Below are positions 30,513 through 42,587 of a DNA stretch of 64,000 nucleotides, piece after piece. Both the position numbers and the translations under genes were made by a program. The stretch comes from Diadema setosum. Taxonomy: Eukaryota; Echinodermata; Echinoidea; Diadematoida; Diadematidae. The stretch spans positions 9,206,608-9,270,607 of the forward strand of contig CM067075.1 of NCBI GenBank assembly GCA_033980235.1, read 5' to 3'. Numbering within the stretch: position 1 is the first letter of the stretch; the number at the start of each line of letters is the position of its first letter. The notes beneath the pieces are model-generated. The model was not told the origin of the DNA. It saw only the letters and a list, made by a program, of their open reading frames with translations, and made no database searches.

Positions 30513-31726
30513 AGCTTGCAGGAACTGAGAAAATGCGTGCTGTGAATAACAGGTTCTATTTGTAAACTCCCAAAATGAATTTCTTTGATCATGTTTATAT
30601 GCACACAAGCTAAACACTTGTATTTAGATAAATACATTATGTACATCACAAAAGAGAAAATCATCCTCCAGTAATTTATCATGCTGTAGCTGTAGTTCAA
30701 CACCAACAGTATTTTTACAAAGCACAAATATTCGGGCAACCTGCCCTTTGTCAAGTGATTTTGAATACGGACCGAGAATAATAATTGTTGTCATAACAAC
30801 AATAAGACACGCTGGTATTTGTCTCGATGTGATCGGGATTCAAAGTTATTATTATTTTTTTTAGTATATGACATATTCAAATATAGGTTTGTATGAAATG
30901 GGACAATTTCTATTCTTCTTTTCTCATAAATACGTTGCTGATGAAGTCTTCTGCAAAATAGACTTGCCGTAAAAGTGGATGAGGTTACATTCCGAAACTA
31001 TTGAGGTCGCGAAGAAGTTATTCTGGATGAATTTGGACATTTACTAATAATGGGTGTTGAGAAACAATCTACAACGTTGACATATGATATGGGGACACTA
31101 AAGTCGTGTACTCTGAACGCAAGATAGAAGTTCAAAGAAAGACAAGAAATGTAAACAAGCAAAAAGTTGACTGTCGTACTTGTGTAGTAATTGTTCAAGC
31201 GAGTACGTGATTACGTATTACACCATGTTTGCTCAGATTGAGTACTGAATACTGTAATGTCACAACAATCACATGTAAATATAGCTAGGTAAGAATGACT
31301 TGTTTGCTTTGTCGTGATTGCTTGATTTCGATAAAATATTCTTTCACTCGCCCAAACAAGTCTGTGCACTGTCTCGACAAACACAAGAGTCAGATCTACT
31401 ATACATGTGAATTTGCTGTATTACTTTTGTGGTAAGTATAAAACTGTCGTGGTTACATTAACTGTTTTTGTCCACTGATTTTTGCGTTTCATATTCACAC
31501 ACTCTTATAAACAATACAAAGTGTACATTTTTTTTTTCTGTATTGTTCTTATTTAGCGCATGGTAACACGACCCCGGCCCTCCATTCCAGGGTCGGAGGG
31601 ACCGCATGGCGTGTAATCGGTTCATTTCGCGTTTCAAAATCCGGCCAGAAAATTGTAAACGCACACAAAAAAAAGGGTGTACGTGTATTCGACTTTTCAC
31701 AATGAGATTTTTATCAGAGAGGGGAT

Positions 31727-31764
31727 TTGTGTGTGTGTGTGTGTCTCTCTCTCTCTCTCTCTTT
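31727..31764. repeat. TG/TC microsatellite at left end of a local tandem duplication
   Basis: (TG)n followed by (TC)n, then ctctttggaatcctgagaaa. The same junction recurs at 38,508-38,570 and 58,543-58,620. Confidence 0.9.
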
Positions 31765-32109
31765 CTCTTTGGAATCCTGAGAAATTAAAAAACGGGGTCA
31801 CGAAACATCTTGAAAATCATAGAAAATTTGATCCAATCCCGGGATCAAATTCCAAAAATTTCTGCTAGTTTTGAAAGTTTATCCCTCATTTATTTTTTGT
31901 TGTTGTTTTATAAGTAAAAACCATGTTCCTCAGTCCCCCATCAACTCGGTAGTCGGATATAAGGCATTACATGTTCATGTATGTATGTGTGTGTGTTTAT
32001 CTCTTGGTCCGATAGACCAAGGATTTGTCAAAGTTTGGTGCCTTACTACTATGGTTCTCGTTTTTACAAAATTTACAAAATTTACGTGATTGGATACGAG
32101 CTAAAAAGC

Positions 32110-32640
32110 TGTCCCTGTATATCAATAAAATCAAGTATATGTTTTTTTAGCAACACTTTAGATAATTTGAATATGGATATTTATTTTGATGATACTGTTA
32201 TAGAAAGTGTTTCAAACACAAAATTTCTTGGAATTACAGTAGATAATAAACTTTCTTGTAAATTTCATATAGATTATGTTTGTAAAATTATTTCACGCAA
32301 TATAGGCGTCATTAATGGGTTTAAATTGTTTATCCCCAACACTCATTATTCATAGTGTATTCGTCTTTGATATTACCTTATTTAAATTACGGAATTTTAG
32401 CATGGGGAAACACGCATCAAACATTATTAGATAGGGTTTTATTGTTACAAAAGAAGGCACTTCGAATCATTTGTAATGCCGCTCCTTGCTCTCATACGGC
32501 TTCTTTGTTTTTTGAAAATAAGATTTTGACAATTAAAGATTTGTTCTTATTTTATTTAGGACAATTTATGTATAGTTATAACAACAACTGTCTTCCGCTT
32601 ATATTTGATTCCATGTTTCCTCGTAACCTGACATATCATA
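32110..32640 (+). pseudogene. Reverse transcriptase ORF, C-terminal half (frameshifted)
   Basis: Two overlapping frames carry the protein. The first ends at a stop at about 32,353; the second resumes at once with YSSLILPYLNYGILAWGNTH. This is the thumb and post-RT region typical of CR1/L2/Jockey ORF2. The frame is interrupted at YHS by the hAT-like insertion. Confidence 0.85.
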
Positions 32641-32641
32641 G

Positions 32642-35600
32642 CATGGGCGTAAATCCCGGGGGGGATGGGGGGGATATATCCCCCCCTGAAATGGAGGAGG
32701 GGGGGATGGCCTGTACAATCATCCCCCCCTGAATTTTGAGGGGAAAAAATGGAGGAAGCAGAAATGTGATTGTATCAATTTTGGCATATTGCATGACGTT
32801 TGTACGCCGGCCTTCAGACAGGTAACAGAGCTGAACAGTATTCTATCTTGTAGGAAAATGTATAATTTTCTCAAGCGCTCGCTCGCTTCGCTCGCTCGCG
32901 AAGAAAGTAACATCGACATACACTCTAAGGTATGGCTCAGGCGTTGACAACGTCAAATAGTATAGGTCTACATGTAAACATGCTATGACGCGAGTAACTG
33001 GGGACCATCTGCAAAATATGTACGAAAACATACAAACAAACAATAACAACAACTTTATCGCCATAATTGAATCCCCTCCATTTCCTGAATCATTCCTGAG
33101 AAACGACAGTGACTGATGACTCAGTCAGGATACATCTATGGGCATACCAAGGGAAGATCAGGGACGTCGAATCTATGGGGGCAAAGGGGCATTTGCCCCG
33201 CCCAAAAGGAAGTGTTTAGACAGACAAATCATTTATGCCCCAAGCAATTCCCGAGATGAGGACAAATCTCGAACTTTCTTAATGGAAAATTGTCCAAATA
33301 TCGCCAGAACTATGCACCAGATCGTTGTATTGCAATCATGAACATGCAAAAGGTCCGCTATACAGGATAAGGGATAAACTTTGTACACTTTTGACATAGA
33401 CGTATATTCCCTAATTTATCAAAGAGTGTGCAGCAGATCTTTCACTTAACAAAAGCAACCTAATATGTATAGAGGCGTCGATGGGGGAGGGGGGTGGTTC
33501 TCAAATAAAAGTGGGACAAACAAAAGCGAAAAATATAGCTACAAACGGCAGTTTTGGGAGTGTAAAATTTTAAAATTTTAAAGCTCGCTCGCTCCGCTCG
33601 CTCGCATTTAACCACTTTGCCATTCTCCTGATGTTGCTGCCAGTGATTGTCAGCAGGTGCACCCGGTGCGCCCCCTTAATTTCCAAAGCGAAAATATAGC
33701 TACAAACGACAGTTTTTAGGACTGGAAAATGTCAAAATTTTCAAGCTCACCCGCTTCGCTTGCTAGCATTTAATCAGTATGCCATTCTCCTGATGTTGCT
33801 GCCAGTAATTGGCGGCAGTTGCGCCCGGTGTGCCCCCTTAATTTCCAAAGCGAAAAAATACAGCCACAAACGGCAGTCTTTGGTCTGCAAAATGTCAAAA
33901 TTTTCAAGCTCACTCGCTTCGCTTGCTAGCATTTAATCAGTATGCCATTCTCCTGATGTTGCTGCCAGTAATTGCCGGCAGTTGCGCCCGGTGTGCCCCC
34001 TTAATTTCCAAAGCGAAAAAATACAGCCACAAACGGCAGTCTTTGGTCTGCAAAATGTCAAAATTTTCAAGCTCGCTCGCTCCGCTCGCTCGCATTTAAC
34101 CGCTATGCCATTCTCCTGATGATGCTGCCAGTAATTGCCGGCAGTTGCGCCCGGTGTGCCCCCTTAATTTCCAAAGCCAAAAAATACAGCCACAAACGGC
34201 AGTCTTTGGACTGGAAAATGTCAAAATCTTCAAGCTCGCTCGCTCCGCTCGCTCGCATTTAACCGCTATGCCATTCTCCTGATGTTGCTGCCAGTAATTG
34301 GCGGCAGTTGCACTCGGTGTGCCCCCTAAATTTCCAAAGCGAAAAAGTATAACTACAAACGGCAGTTGTTAGACTGTAAAATGTCAAAATTTTTAAGCTC
34401 GCTCGCTCCGCTCGCTCGCATTTAATCGCTATGCCATTCTCCTGATGTTGCTGGCAGTGATTGTGAGCAGGTGCGCCCCCCTTAATTTCCAAAGCGAAAA
34501 ATATAGCTACAAACGGCAGTTTTGGGACTGTAAAATGTCAAATTTTTGAAGCTCGCTCGCTTCGCTCGCTCGCATTTAATTATTATTCCATTCTCCTGAT
34601 GTTGCTGCCAGTAATTGCCAGCAGTTTTCGCCCGGTGCGCCCCCTTAATTTCCACGTAGCGAAAATATAGCTACAAACGGCAGTTTTTGGACTGGAAAAT
34701 GTCAAAATTTTCAAGCTCATTCGCTTCGCTCGCTCGCATTTAATCATTATGCCATTCTCCTGATGTTGCTGCCAGTAATTGCCAGCAGTTTTCGCCCGGT
34801 GCGCCCCCCCCCCCCTTAATTTCCAAAGCGAAAAAATACTAGTACAGCCACAAAGGACATGTGGGACTGTAAAATATCAAAATTTTCAAGCTCACTCGCT
34901 TCGCTCGCTCGCATTTAATCGTTATGCCATTCTGATGTTGCTGCCCGATTGCCGGCAGTTGCGCCCGGTGTGCCCCCATAATTTCCAAAGCGAAAAAATA
35001 CAGCCACAAACGGCAGTCTTTAAACTGTAAAGTGTCAAAATCTTCAAGCTCGCTCGCCCCGCTCGCTCGCATTTAACTGCTATGCCATTCTCCTGATGTT
35101 GCTGCCAGTAATTGCCAGCAGTTGCGCCTGCATGATGCGGCCCCCCTTAATTTCCAAAGCAAAAAAGTATAGCTACAAACGGCAGTTTTTAGACTGTAAA
35201 ATTTTAAAATTTTCATGCTCGCTCGCTCCGCTCGCTCGCATTTAATCGCTATGCCATTCTCCTGATGTTGCTGCCAGTGATTGACAGCAGTTGCGCCTGG
35301 TGTGCCCCCCTTAATTACCAAAGCGAAGAATATAGCTACAAACGGCAGTTTTTGGACTGAAAAATGTCAAAATTTTCAACGCAAAGAGATTTCACGGTAG
35401 GAGGGGGAAACCCCCCTACCATACCCTCCCCCCTCGCTTGATTCGTTCCCTCACATAACCGCTCCTCCTAAGATCAAATCCTGTCTACGCCGATGATAGG
35501 CCCCATTATTTAGTAGGCCTTCACAGTGATGTCGCACAGCATGCAAGAGCTGAAATACCACGATTTTGTCATTCAATAATATATTGTGAATATTTCATTT

Positions 35601-36121
35601 TCTTATTATTTTTTTAAAGAAAAGAAAACAAAATTTTCACCACAAGTGAGCACAAGATCGCTGAATTTCAGGTCTGAAAATGCAAAATCTTCCTCGTGTG
35701 GGAGAGGGATACCCCCCCCCCCCCATACACACCCTTCCCCCGCTCGGTCGTTCCGCTCCCTCTCACAGGTATTTCCAAAAGAAAAATGTTTTCATACTTT
35801 TAAGGTCTGATTTTCCGCCGAAAGTCGTCTGACAAGCAAAACAAAAAACAAAGCAACAAGAACAAAAAGTCTTTATGTTGTTGCTGCCACTTTTCTCCCA
35901 CTCTATATTTCATGCAAAAGAGTGGGGCATCCGATCCCTGTAAAGTGTGTGTGTGTGGGGGGGGGGGGGGGGAGGGGGGCACAAAGCTTCTCTCCCCCCC
36001 CCCACCCCCCCCCCCACCCCCCCACCCAAAAAAAAAAAGGCTGCGCCGGTCCGGTTATGGGCTTGTAACCGTGGTGATGGTGACCATCCCCCCCACTCCT
36101 CAGTATGGATTTACGCCGTTG
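32642..36121. mobile_element. 3.48-kb hAT-like non-autonomous element
   Basis: It is flanked by a perfect 8-bp duplication, TATCATAG, at 32,634-32,641 and 36,122-36,129. The ends are CATGGGCGTAAATCC and the inverse of CAACGGCGTAAATCC, each followed by a G-rich run. An 8-bp duplication with CA-starting ends fits the hAT superfamily. The interior has no transposase; it is dominated by an 11-unit tandem array and poly-G/C runs. It sits inside the retroelement reading frame. Confidence 0.87.
33535..35370. repeat. 163-bp tandem array in the hAT-like element
   Basis: The landmark 'cattctcctgatg' recurs at about 33,621, 33,783, 33,946, 34,109, 34,272, 34,435, 34,589, 34,753, 34,928, 35,096 and 35,255. 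Each unit has a GCTCGCTCGCTCCGCTCGCT segment and a GCGCCCGGTGTGCCCCC segment. Confidence 0.93.
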
Positions 36122-36129
36122 TATCATAG

Positions 36130-36331
36130 TTACCCAACAAGACAGTCTAATGAATTTCATTTGCCCCTGCTTAGAACTGTGTTAGCTCAGCAGACATTTA
36201 TTTATACAGGTCCAAGATTCTGGAACTCCCTTAGTCCAGACATAAAAAATGCTTCTTCTTTGTATTCGTTTAAAAAAAAAAGATTGAAATTATTCCTCCT
36301 TAAGTCCTATAATGTAACAGAAGGAAACTAA
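36130..36331 (+). pseudogene. Reverse transcriptase ORF, last 66 codons
   Basis: Resumes the frame interrupted at 32,641: FHLPLLRTVLAQQTFIYTGP, then RFWNSLSPDIKNASSLYSF, ending at TAA (36,329-36,331). The 'GPRFWNSLP' block followed by SLYSFKKKLK is the usual C-terminus of this class of non-LTR elements. Confidence 0.8.
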
Positions 36332-38489
36332 GTTTGTTTGTTAATCTTCTTAGTAGGTTTTGTAAACACCAGGATGCTATTGATTTTTCGTAGGCATGTT
36401 AGGACGCGTCTTTCGCGGCATTCCACACCCACATCCCTTGATTATTTTATCGCATACTTGTATTCTATTACACGTGCCTTCACAGAACAGATTAACATGT
36501 TCCGCTATCAGCAATTCCATACAATTGTATACATCACTTTCTCGTCGCTTTCAACGCTCTACACTTCCAATATGGCTAATAGTCTCTGTTGGTTTAATCT
36601 TGAATGTATTGATTGATCTAGGCTTTTTGTTTTTAGTTGTCTCGTCTCTTTACTTCTATTTCTGTTTCCTCCCTTTCCCCTCTTCCGCTTCTTTTTTTTT
36701 TTTCATCCCGCACACTTGTAGTTAAGTTTTCACCTATTTTTTCTCCTGTGAGGTGCCCACATTGTACAAGCATAGTGTTTTGAGTGGGTACCTCCACTTT
36801 TTTTTTCGCAGAATGTATAAATATGTTTGTATGAAAAAATGCCTTATTTTGTAATGACTACTGATGAATGTTATTTTTTGCTATCTATGTATCATTCCTT
36901 CAAACGCATGTCGAATTTGTACTTTTTGTACATTCTGTTGAAAGAAGTGAAAACAAAACCTTTGAATTTGAAATTTGAATAGATGATCGGAAAAAAAGTT
37001 CCCAAAATTCTATGCGTTTTCAGGCCTCTACCTTTCTCAACTTCATATATTTTGATCCATTAGAAAACAGTCATGATAATCGCAGGTAAATTGTAGACAC
37101 AGTAAGTATCAGTATTAAGTATATAGAATCTTCGCCTTGTAAGACCTTCGATCAATCGGGTTGTTAGCGTTGAAAGTGAGCAATGAACTGGACGCAAGTG
37201 TGCAATGAGCAAGACCTTTTTACCATAAACAAACATTCATCTTTGGCTTCATGTGAGTTCTGAGATTCTATTTCGAACAACAACAACAACAACATCAACA
37301 ATCTCATGCAAAGTTATAATGTACTGATATAACCCATTAAGACGAGGTGGGTGCCTGTCTTGAGACCGGAAGTTAGAATGAGAGCTCGCGCCCACTCACA
37401 CTCATTAACACACGAACATACACACATACACATGCAAACACAGACATACACAAATACATTATTTTTTTTTTACCAAACTTAAAGGCATGCATTATTTACC
37501 ATTTGCAGTAGAAATAAAAAGCCAGCATTAGTGTTTTGATACAGTTCTAAAATGAGAGTTAGGGATAGAAACAACCACCGTAAAAAAAAAAATAATTAAA
37601 AAAAATGAATCTGTATAATCGATGTTAAGTATTGTTAACTACACAAAATGTGAACAATAGTTATGATAAAAATGTTTCCAAATTAAACCGTGTACAGTTA
37701 CGGTTTAATAAGAAAAATACTGATAAATTTCCTTGTATCTTAGGCTTCATTGCAAAAATGTTATTTGGTGTAGGACGTTTTGTGATACAACAGACGTACA
37801 TATATTATGCATCAAATGTGATATCTTGAACATTTTTTAAATCTCTGCTCCCAAAGGTAAACAGGACCTTTAATCGCTCTATCACTGTTATGGGGAATTT
37901 AGATTAGATTGTATTTGCTTGAAATGTATTGGGAGAGTTGTGAAGTGTTGCGTAGGGTTGCGTTGTGTATTATGTGTTTGCAACCAATGTTGAGATTGCT
38001 TGTTTTCTTTTCCTACGGTAGGCCTACATATACGCCAATATTTTACCAAATATTAAAGGAACATTCGACTATCCCGAAGATTTAAGGAATTAAAGAATTA
38101 CTGCCAACCTTTAGTTCGTTGCTAGCTATTATGAGAGAACAAAGCAACATCACGCGGTTGCATGAATATTTGCATAGATTTGATTTGTGTACCAAATCAC
38201 AACCAGAGTATCGACAATTCCAGATAGTTTGGAAGCCGTCCTGATAAAAGTTGTAATAATACTCTTGTTTCTCTCGATAAAGGTGAGGAGGTCATAGTAC
38301 TGCTAGATAATATAGATAATATCTCACCCTTTGACACCATGAATCAAGATCCTCCAAAGTCTAACTTGTCTCAAAAGAATTCAATGAAAGGCTGTCACGT
38401 GCATACACGGTGGGGGTGGGGGGGGGGGGGTGGGCGATCGTCGCTTCTTCCGAAAGCGAATCAGAATGACTTTAAGTATTCAATCTTGA

Positions 38490-38504
38490 AATAATTGCAA
38501 ACCA

Positions 38505-38559
<55 letters not shown>

Positions 38560-40270
38560 CTCTCTTTGGAATCCTGAGAAATCAAAAACGGGGTCACGAA
38601 ACATCTTGAAAATCATAGAAAATTTGATCCAATCCCGGGATCAAATTCCAAAAATTTCTGCTAGTTTTGAAAGTTCATCCCTCATTTATTTTTTGTTGTT
38701 GTTTTATAAATAAAAAACATGTTCCTCAGTCCCCCATCAAGTCGATAGTCGGATATAAGGCATTATAATGTTTATGTATGTATGTGTGTGTGTGTTTATC
38801 CATTGGTCCGATAGGCCAAAGATTTTTGTCAAAGTTTGGTGCCTTACTACTATGGTTCTCGTGTTAGATGATCGGAAAATAGGTTCCCAAAATTCTACGC
38901 GTTTTCAGGCCTCTGCATTTTTCAACTTCATTTATTTTCATCCCGTTCGAATACAATTATAAAAATTGCAGGTAAATTGTGGACACAGTGTAAGTATCAG
39001 TATTAAGTATATAGAATCTTCGCCTTGTAAGACCTTCGATCAATCGGGTTGTTAGCGTTGAAAGTGAGCAATAAACTGGACGTAAGTGTGCAATGAGCAA
39101 GACCTTTTTACCATAAACAAGCATTCATCTTTGGCTTCATGTGAGTTCTGAGATTCTATTTCGAACAACAACAACACCAACAATCTCATGCAAAGTTATA
39201 ATGTACTGATATAACCTATTAAGACGAGGTGGGTGCCTGTCTTGAGACCGGAAGTTAGAATGAGAGCTCGCGCACACTCACTCTCATTAACACACGAACA
39301 CACACACATACACATGCAAACACAGACATACACAAATATATTATTATTTTTTTACCAAACTTAAAGGCATGCATTATTTACTATTTGCAGTAGAAATAAA
39401 AACCCAGCATTAGTGTTTTAATGCAGTTCTAAAATGAGAGTTAGGGATAGAAACAACCGCCGTAAAAATTGAATCTGTATAATCGATGTTAAATACACAA
39501 CATGTGAACAATAGTTATGATAAAAAAGAATTTCCAGACTAAACCGTGTACAGTTACGGTTTAATGAGAAAAATACTGATATCTCATTGTATCTTAGGCT
39601 TCATTGCAAAAATGTTATTTGGTGTATAGGACGTTTTGTGATACAACAGACGTACATATATTATGCATCAAATGTGATATGTTGAACAAATTATTTAAAT
39701 CACTGCTCCCAAAGGTAAACAGGACCTTTAATCGCTCTATCAATGTGATGGGGAATTTAGATTAGATTGTATTTGCTTGAAATGTATTGGGAGAGTTGTG
39801 AAGTGTTGCGTCGGGTTGCGTCGGGTTGCGTCGGGTTGCGTCGTGTATAATGTGCATGCAGCCAATATTGAGATAGGTTGTTTTCTTTCAGGTATAATAT
39901 AGGGGGAGATTGCAACAAAAGGCGGTTGCGAGTATTTGCATAGATTTGATTTGTGTACCAAATCAAATCATAACCTGGGTGTCGACGACCACAGTGTAGA
40001 AACCACCCTGATAAAAGTTGTAAATGATACTCTTGTTTCTCTCAATAAAGGTGAGGAGGTTATATTAGTATTGATAGATAATATAGATTGAATCTCAGCC
40101 TTTGAAACCATGAATCAAGATTCCAGTAAGTAGCTTGTCTCAAAGATTATTCAATGAAAGGCTGTCATGTGCATAGACGGTGAGGGGGCGGGGCGATCGT
40201 TGCCTCTTCCGAAAGCGAATTACATTTTAAGTATTCAATCTTGAAATAATTGCAAAGCGTTTGCAAAAAT
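38490..40270. repeat. Local tandem duplication within copy 1
   Basis: From (TG)n at 38,508-38,558 and ctctttggaatcctgagaaa onward, the sequence repeats 31,760-32,062 plus 36,979-38,490. Copy 2 has this unit once (58,600-60,990). The junction falls in the TG tract, suggesting unequal exchange between TG microsatellites. It lacks the retroelement. Confidence 0.85.
39805..39843. repeat. 10-bp minisatellite, four units
   Basis: GTTGCGTCGG repeated four times. The paralogous sites at about 37,950 and 60,435 have the unit about twice (gttgcgtagggttgcgttgtg), so this is a recent local expansion. Confidence 0.9.
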
Positions 40271-41838
40271 AAACAACAAAAAACAACAAAAAACAATAAA
40301 CAAACATGTTAACAGAAGTTAGAACAGCAGGCACAGAACGCTAAGGTGAACATTAAAGAATGTATTACATGAATGACAGTAACTCAGGCTAAAATCATTG
40401 GAAACTTTGCGATATTATAGTTTATTTTTGAAAGCATTACAGGGTGTTACGGCAGAAACTGCGATGATAACAGAGTTCCATTAGAAATCCTTGCCTGTGG
40501 GATTAGAATTCCATCTTTACAGTTGTTGATCATTCGACTTCGTGTATTATATTCATGAACAGAATTATTCAATACCGAGATATCGGACAATACTGTTCTG
40601 TCTTTTCCTTAAAAAAAAAAAAAAATAGGATTATTGCCCTGAAGTATAATCTTAATTGATGGACCCGTGCATAATTAGAGATTTGAGAGTTTGAGGGAGC
40701 AGTTTGAAATGAAAGAGCGAAATCTATGCGCTCTAACTGACTCCGTTAATTGACCAAAAAAAAAAAAAAAAGAAAGTCATCGCATTGTAGGCCCTATGGT
40801 GATTGTAATAGTGCGTATAGTTATATTGAGTCCAGTCAAAATATGGAATGACCCAAACTTTATTGCAACAGAAACCATTCCACTTGCATTTAACCTGGAA
40901 GAGCTATCAAAACAACATATTAAAGGTTCCCTAAAATTCGAGTGATGGATCAATGCCTAATTTGCATAAATTCAAAATGGCCACCATAAAACCTATTTAT
41001 GCTTACATCTTGGGACACAGAACCCATGCATAGAAAGTCAGTTCTTGTGTCTAAACCTATGTTTTTTAGGTCAAGGAGTGCAATTATGACATCAGTAATA
41101 ACTTAAAAGTGTTTCTTTGCACATAATTTGCATAAATTTGCATATAAATGCATTCAAAATGGCGGCCATAACGGCCTTTTAATATCTCCGTACATAAAAC
41201 CTGTAGAAAGTAAATTTTGGTGTCTACATTTATGTTTTTCATGTCAATAAACACAATCATGATTCAAATCACTAATATGAATACATTTCTACTTTTAGGA
41301 TATACATATACATGCAGCCTGCACAATGTTGATTGTGATGCCTGTATCTATTAATTCAAGGGCAAAGAACATTTACATTTCACAATCTTAATGAACATCC
41401 TTACACCTAGTTGCATGAATTTCTATGAATTTACAAGTAGTTTTAGGCCTACTCTACCACCCATGATTTCCACAAATAATAAGCCTCTGGACAATAATCA
41501 ATATAAACAGTATTGAACAGAACCGATTTTCATTTAACTTTAACTTCAATTTAGCTTCCAAGTGTGCCCAATAGGTACAGAAAGGTTGAAATCTTTGAAT
41601 TGTTTAATGCATATTTGTAACTACAAAATACTTTCTTCTTTTTTTTTTACAAGAAGGAGAGTACACCAATTCATTATGAGCATGTTTATCTATGAGTCTA
41701 TATACAAAAGTTACATGAGTTTGGTATACAATGTAGTAGATATTTTGGTCATATTTTGGTGCCTTGGTCACTCAATGACTTTCTGAACAAGAGACCCATG
41801 GGTTCAGAGCTCACCTGAGTATCTCAAGTTTACCTTCC

Positions 41839-42123
41839 ATGCAGTCTTGCAGACTGTTACCTAGACCGAACACATCAAAGTTGGAAGCCTTTAGAGATCT
41901 CCAGGGCCCAGGGAGACATGACATCCATCTGTTTTTATTCCATGACACTGGCAAAAACACCTGCCACGTCTGTAGAAAATGTGATCATGCGTGTTTCCAA
42001 GAAGAAGATCAAAACTTACAACCGGTCCCTAATGAATTAGGTATGGCAGCGACCAAACCGGGGCACTCCTGGATTTGCCATGAAACATTTGAAAGTACCT
42101 GCTACAGTATAGGGTCCCTGTAA
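41839..42123 (+). CDS. Hypothetical 94-codon ORF in left arm of the foldback element
   Basis: It starts MQSCRLLPRPNTSKLEAF and contains a Cys/His-rich stretch, CHVCRKCDHACFQEE. The right arm carries a related frame on the minus strand (43,065-43,301) with the same MQSCRLLPR and DLQGPGRH blocks, but it ends after TCQSCIKM. Both arms derive from one sequence, so similarity is not independent proof of coding. No function is recognised, and it may be a transposase relic. Confidence 0.25.
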   Translation: MQSCRLLPRPNTSKLEAFRDLQGPGRHDIHLFLFHDTGKNTCHVCRKCDHACFQEEDQNLQPVPNELGMAATKPGHSWICHETFESTCYSIGSL

Positions 42124-42549
42124 TCATGGCCTTTATCCTTTTACCCATTTCTGATTCTAGAGGGGAAAAATCCTTTCAAAGATTCCCTAATTTGAAGGAT
42201 TTTGGGCATCTTGGAGTCAACATGAGGTTCATGGTACTCATGTGACTAAATGATATGATATTCTATCACCTGCAAAATTCAGTAGAAAAAAAATGACCAC
42301 ACTTTTCGTGAAGATGAAAGTGTGAAAATTGGTCCCTAATTTAGTAAAGGCCCAAAGGGGATCACCGCTGAATCTGTCATAAACAATCTTACGAGTCCAT
42401 TCACTGATGTATTTACTCAAAGCACTTCTGCTTTTATATAAGTAGATACTCTACCGCTATTTCTTTCAGTGGGTGATGGGCTGCTCTGAGACTGTTTTTT
42501 CAAAATTTCCCGGTCTCCCTCCAGAGTTTGTAGTTATCCCGCTCTACAT

Positions 42550-42550
<1 letters not shown>

Positions 42551-42584
<34 letters not shown>
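42551..42584. repeat. TC microsatellite at the foldback centre
   Basis: (CT)n followed by a T-run at about 42,590-42,604, within the unpaired loop of the foldback element. Confidence 0.85.

Positions 42585-42587
<3 letters not shown>

Larger units (their letters stand above)
32063..36978 (+). mobile_element. 5'-truncated non-LTR retrotransposon, split by a hAT-like element
   Basis: Other copies of this locus (about 38,855 and 58,893) read straight from tactatggttctcg into agatgatcgg; here about 4.9 kb intervene. The retroelement parts are 32,063-32,633 and 36,130-36,978. They encode the C-terminal part of a reverse-transcriptase ORF: a TKFLGITVDNKLSCKFHI block, then YSSLILPYLNYGILAWGN and LLQKKALRII, then, after the split, GPRFWNSLSPDIKNASSL. 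A frameshift near 32,350 breaks the frame. The 3' end is a GAATTTGAA-type repeat. It is CR1/Jockey-like in character, and dead. Confidence 0.85.

Noticed and set aside
31606..32089. Short + strand ORFs at the TG/TC tract (also at 58,286-58,706)
   Set aside because: They cross microsatellites and are not conserved in frame between copies.
33535..35370. CRISPR array or bacterial-type repeat system
   Set aside because: Units are 163-bp contiguous tandem repeats with no unique spacers, inside a hAT-like element in eukaryotic DNA.
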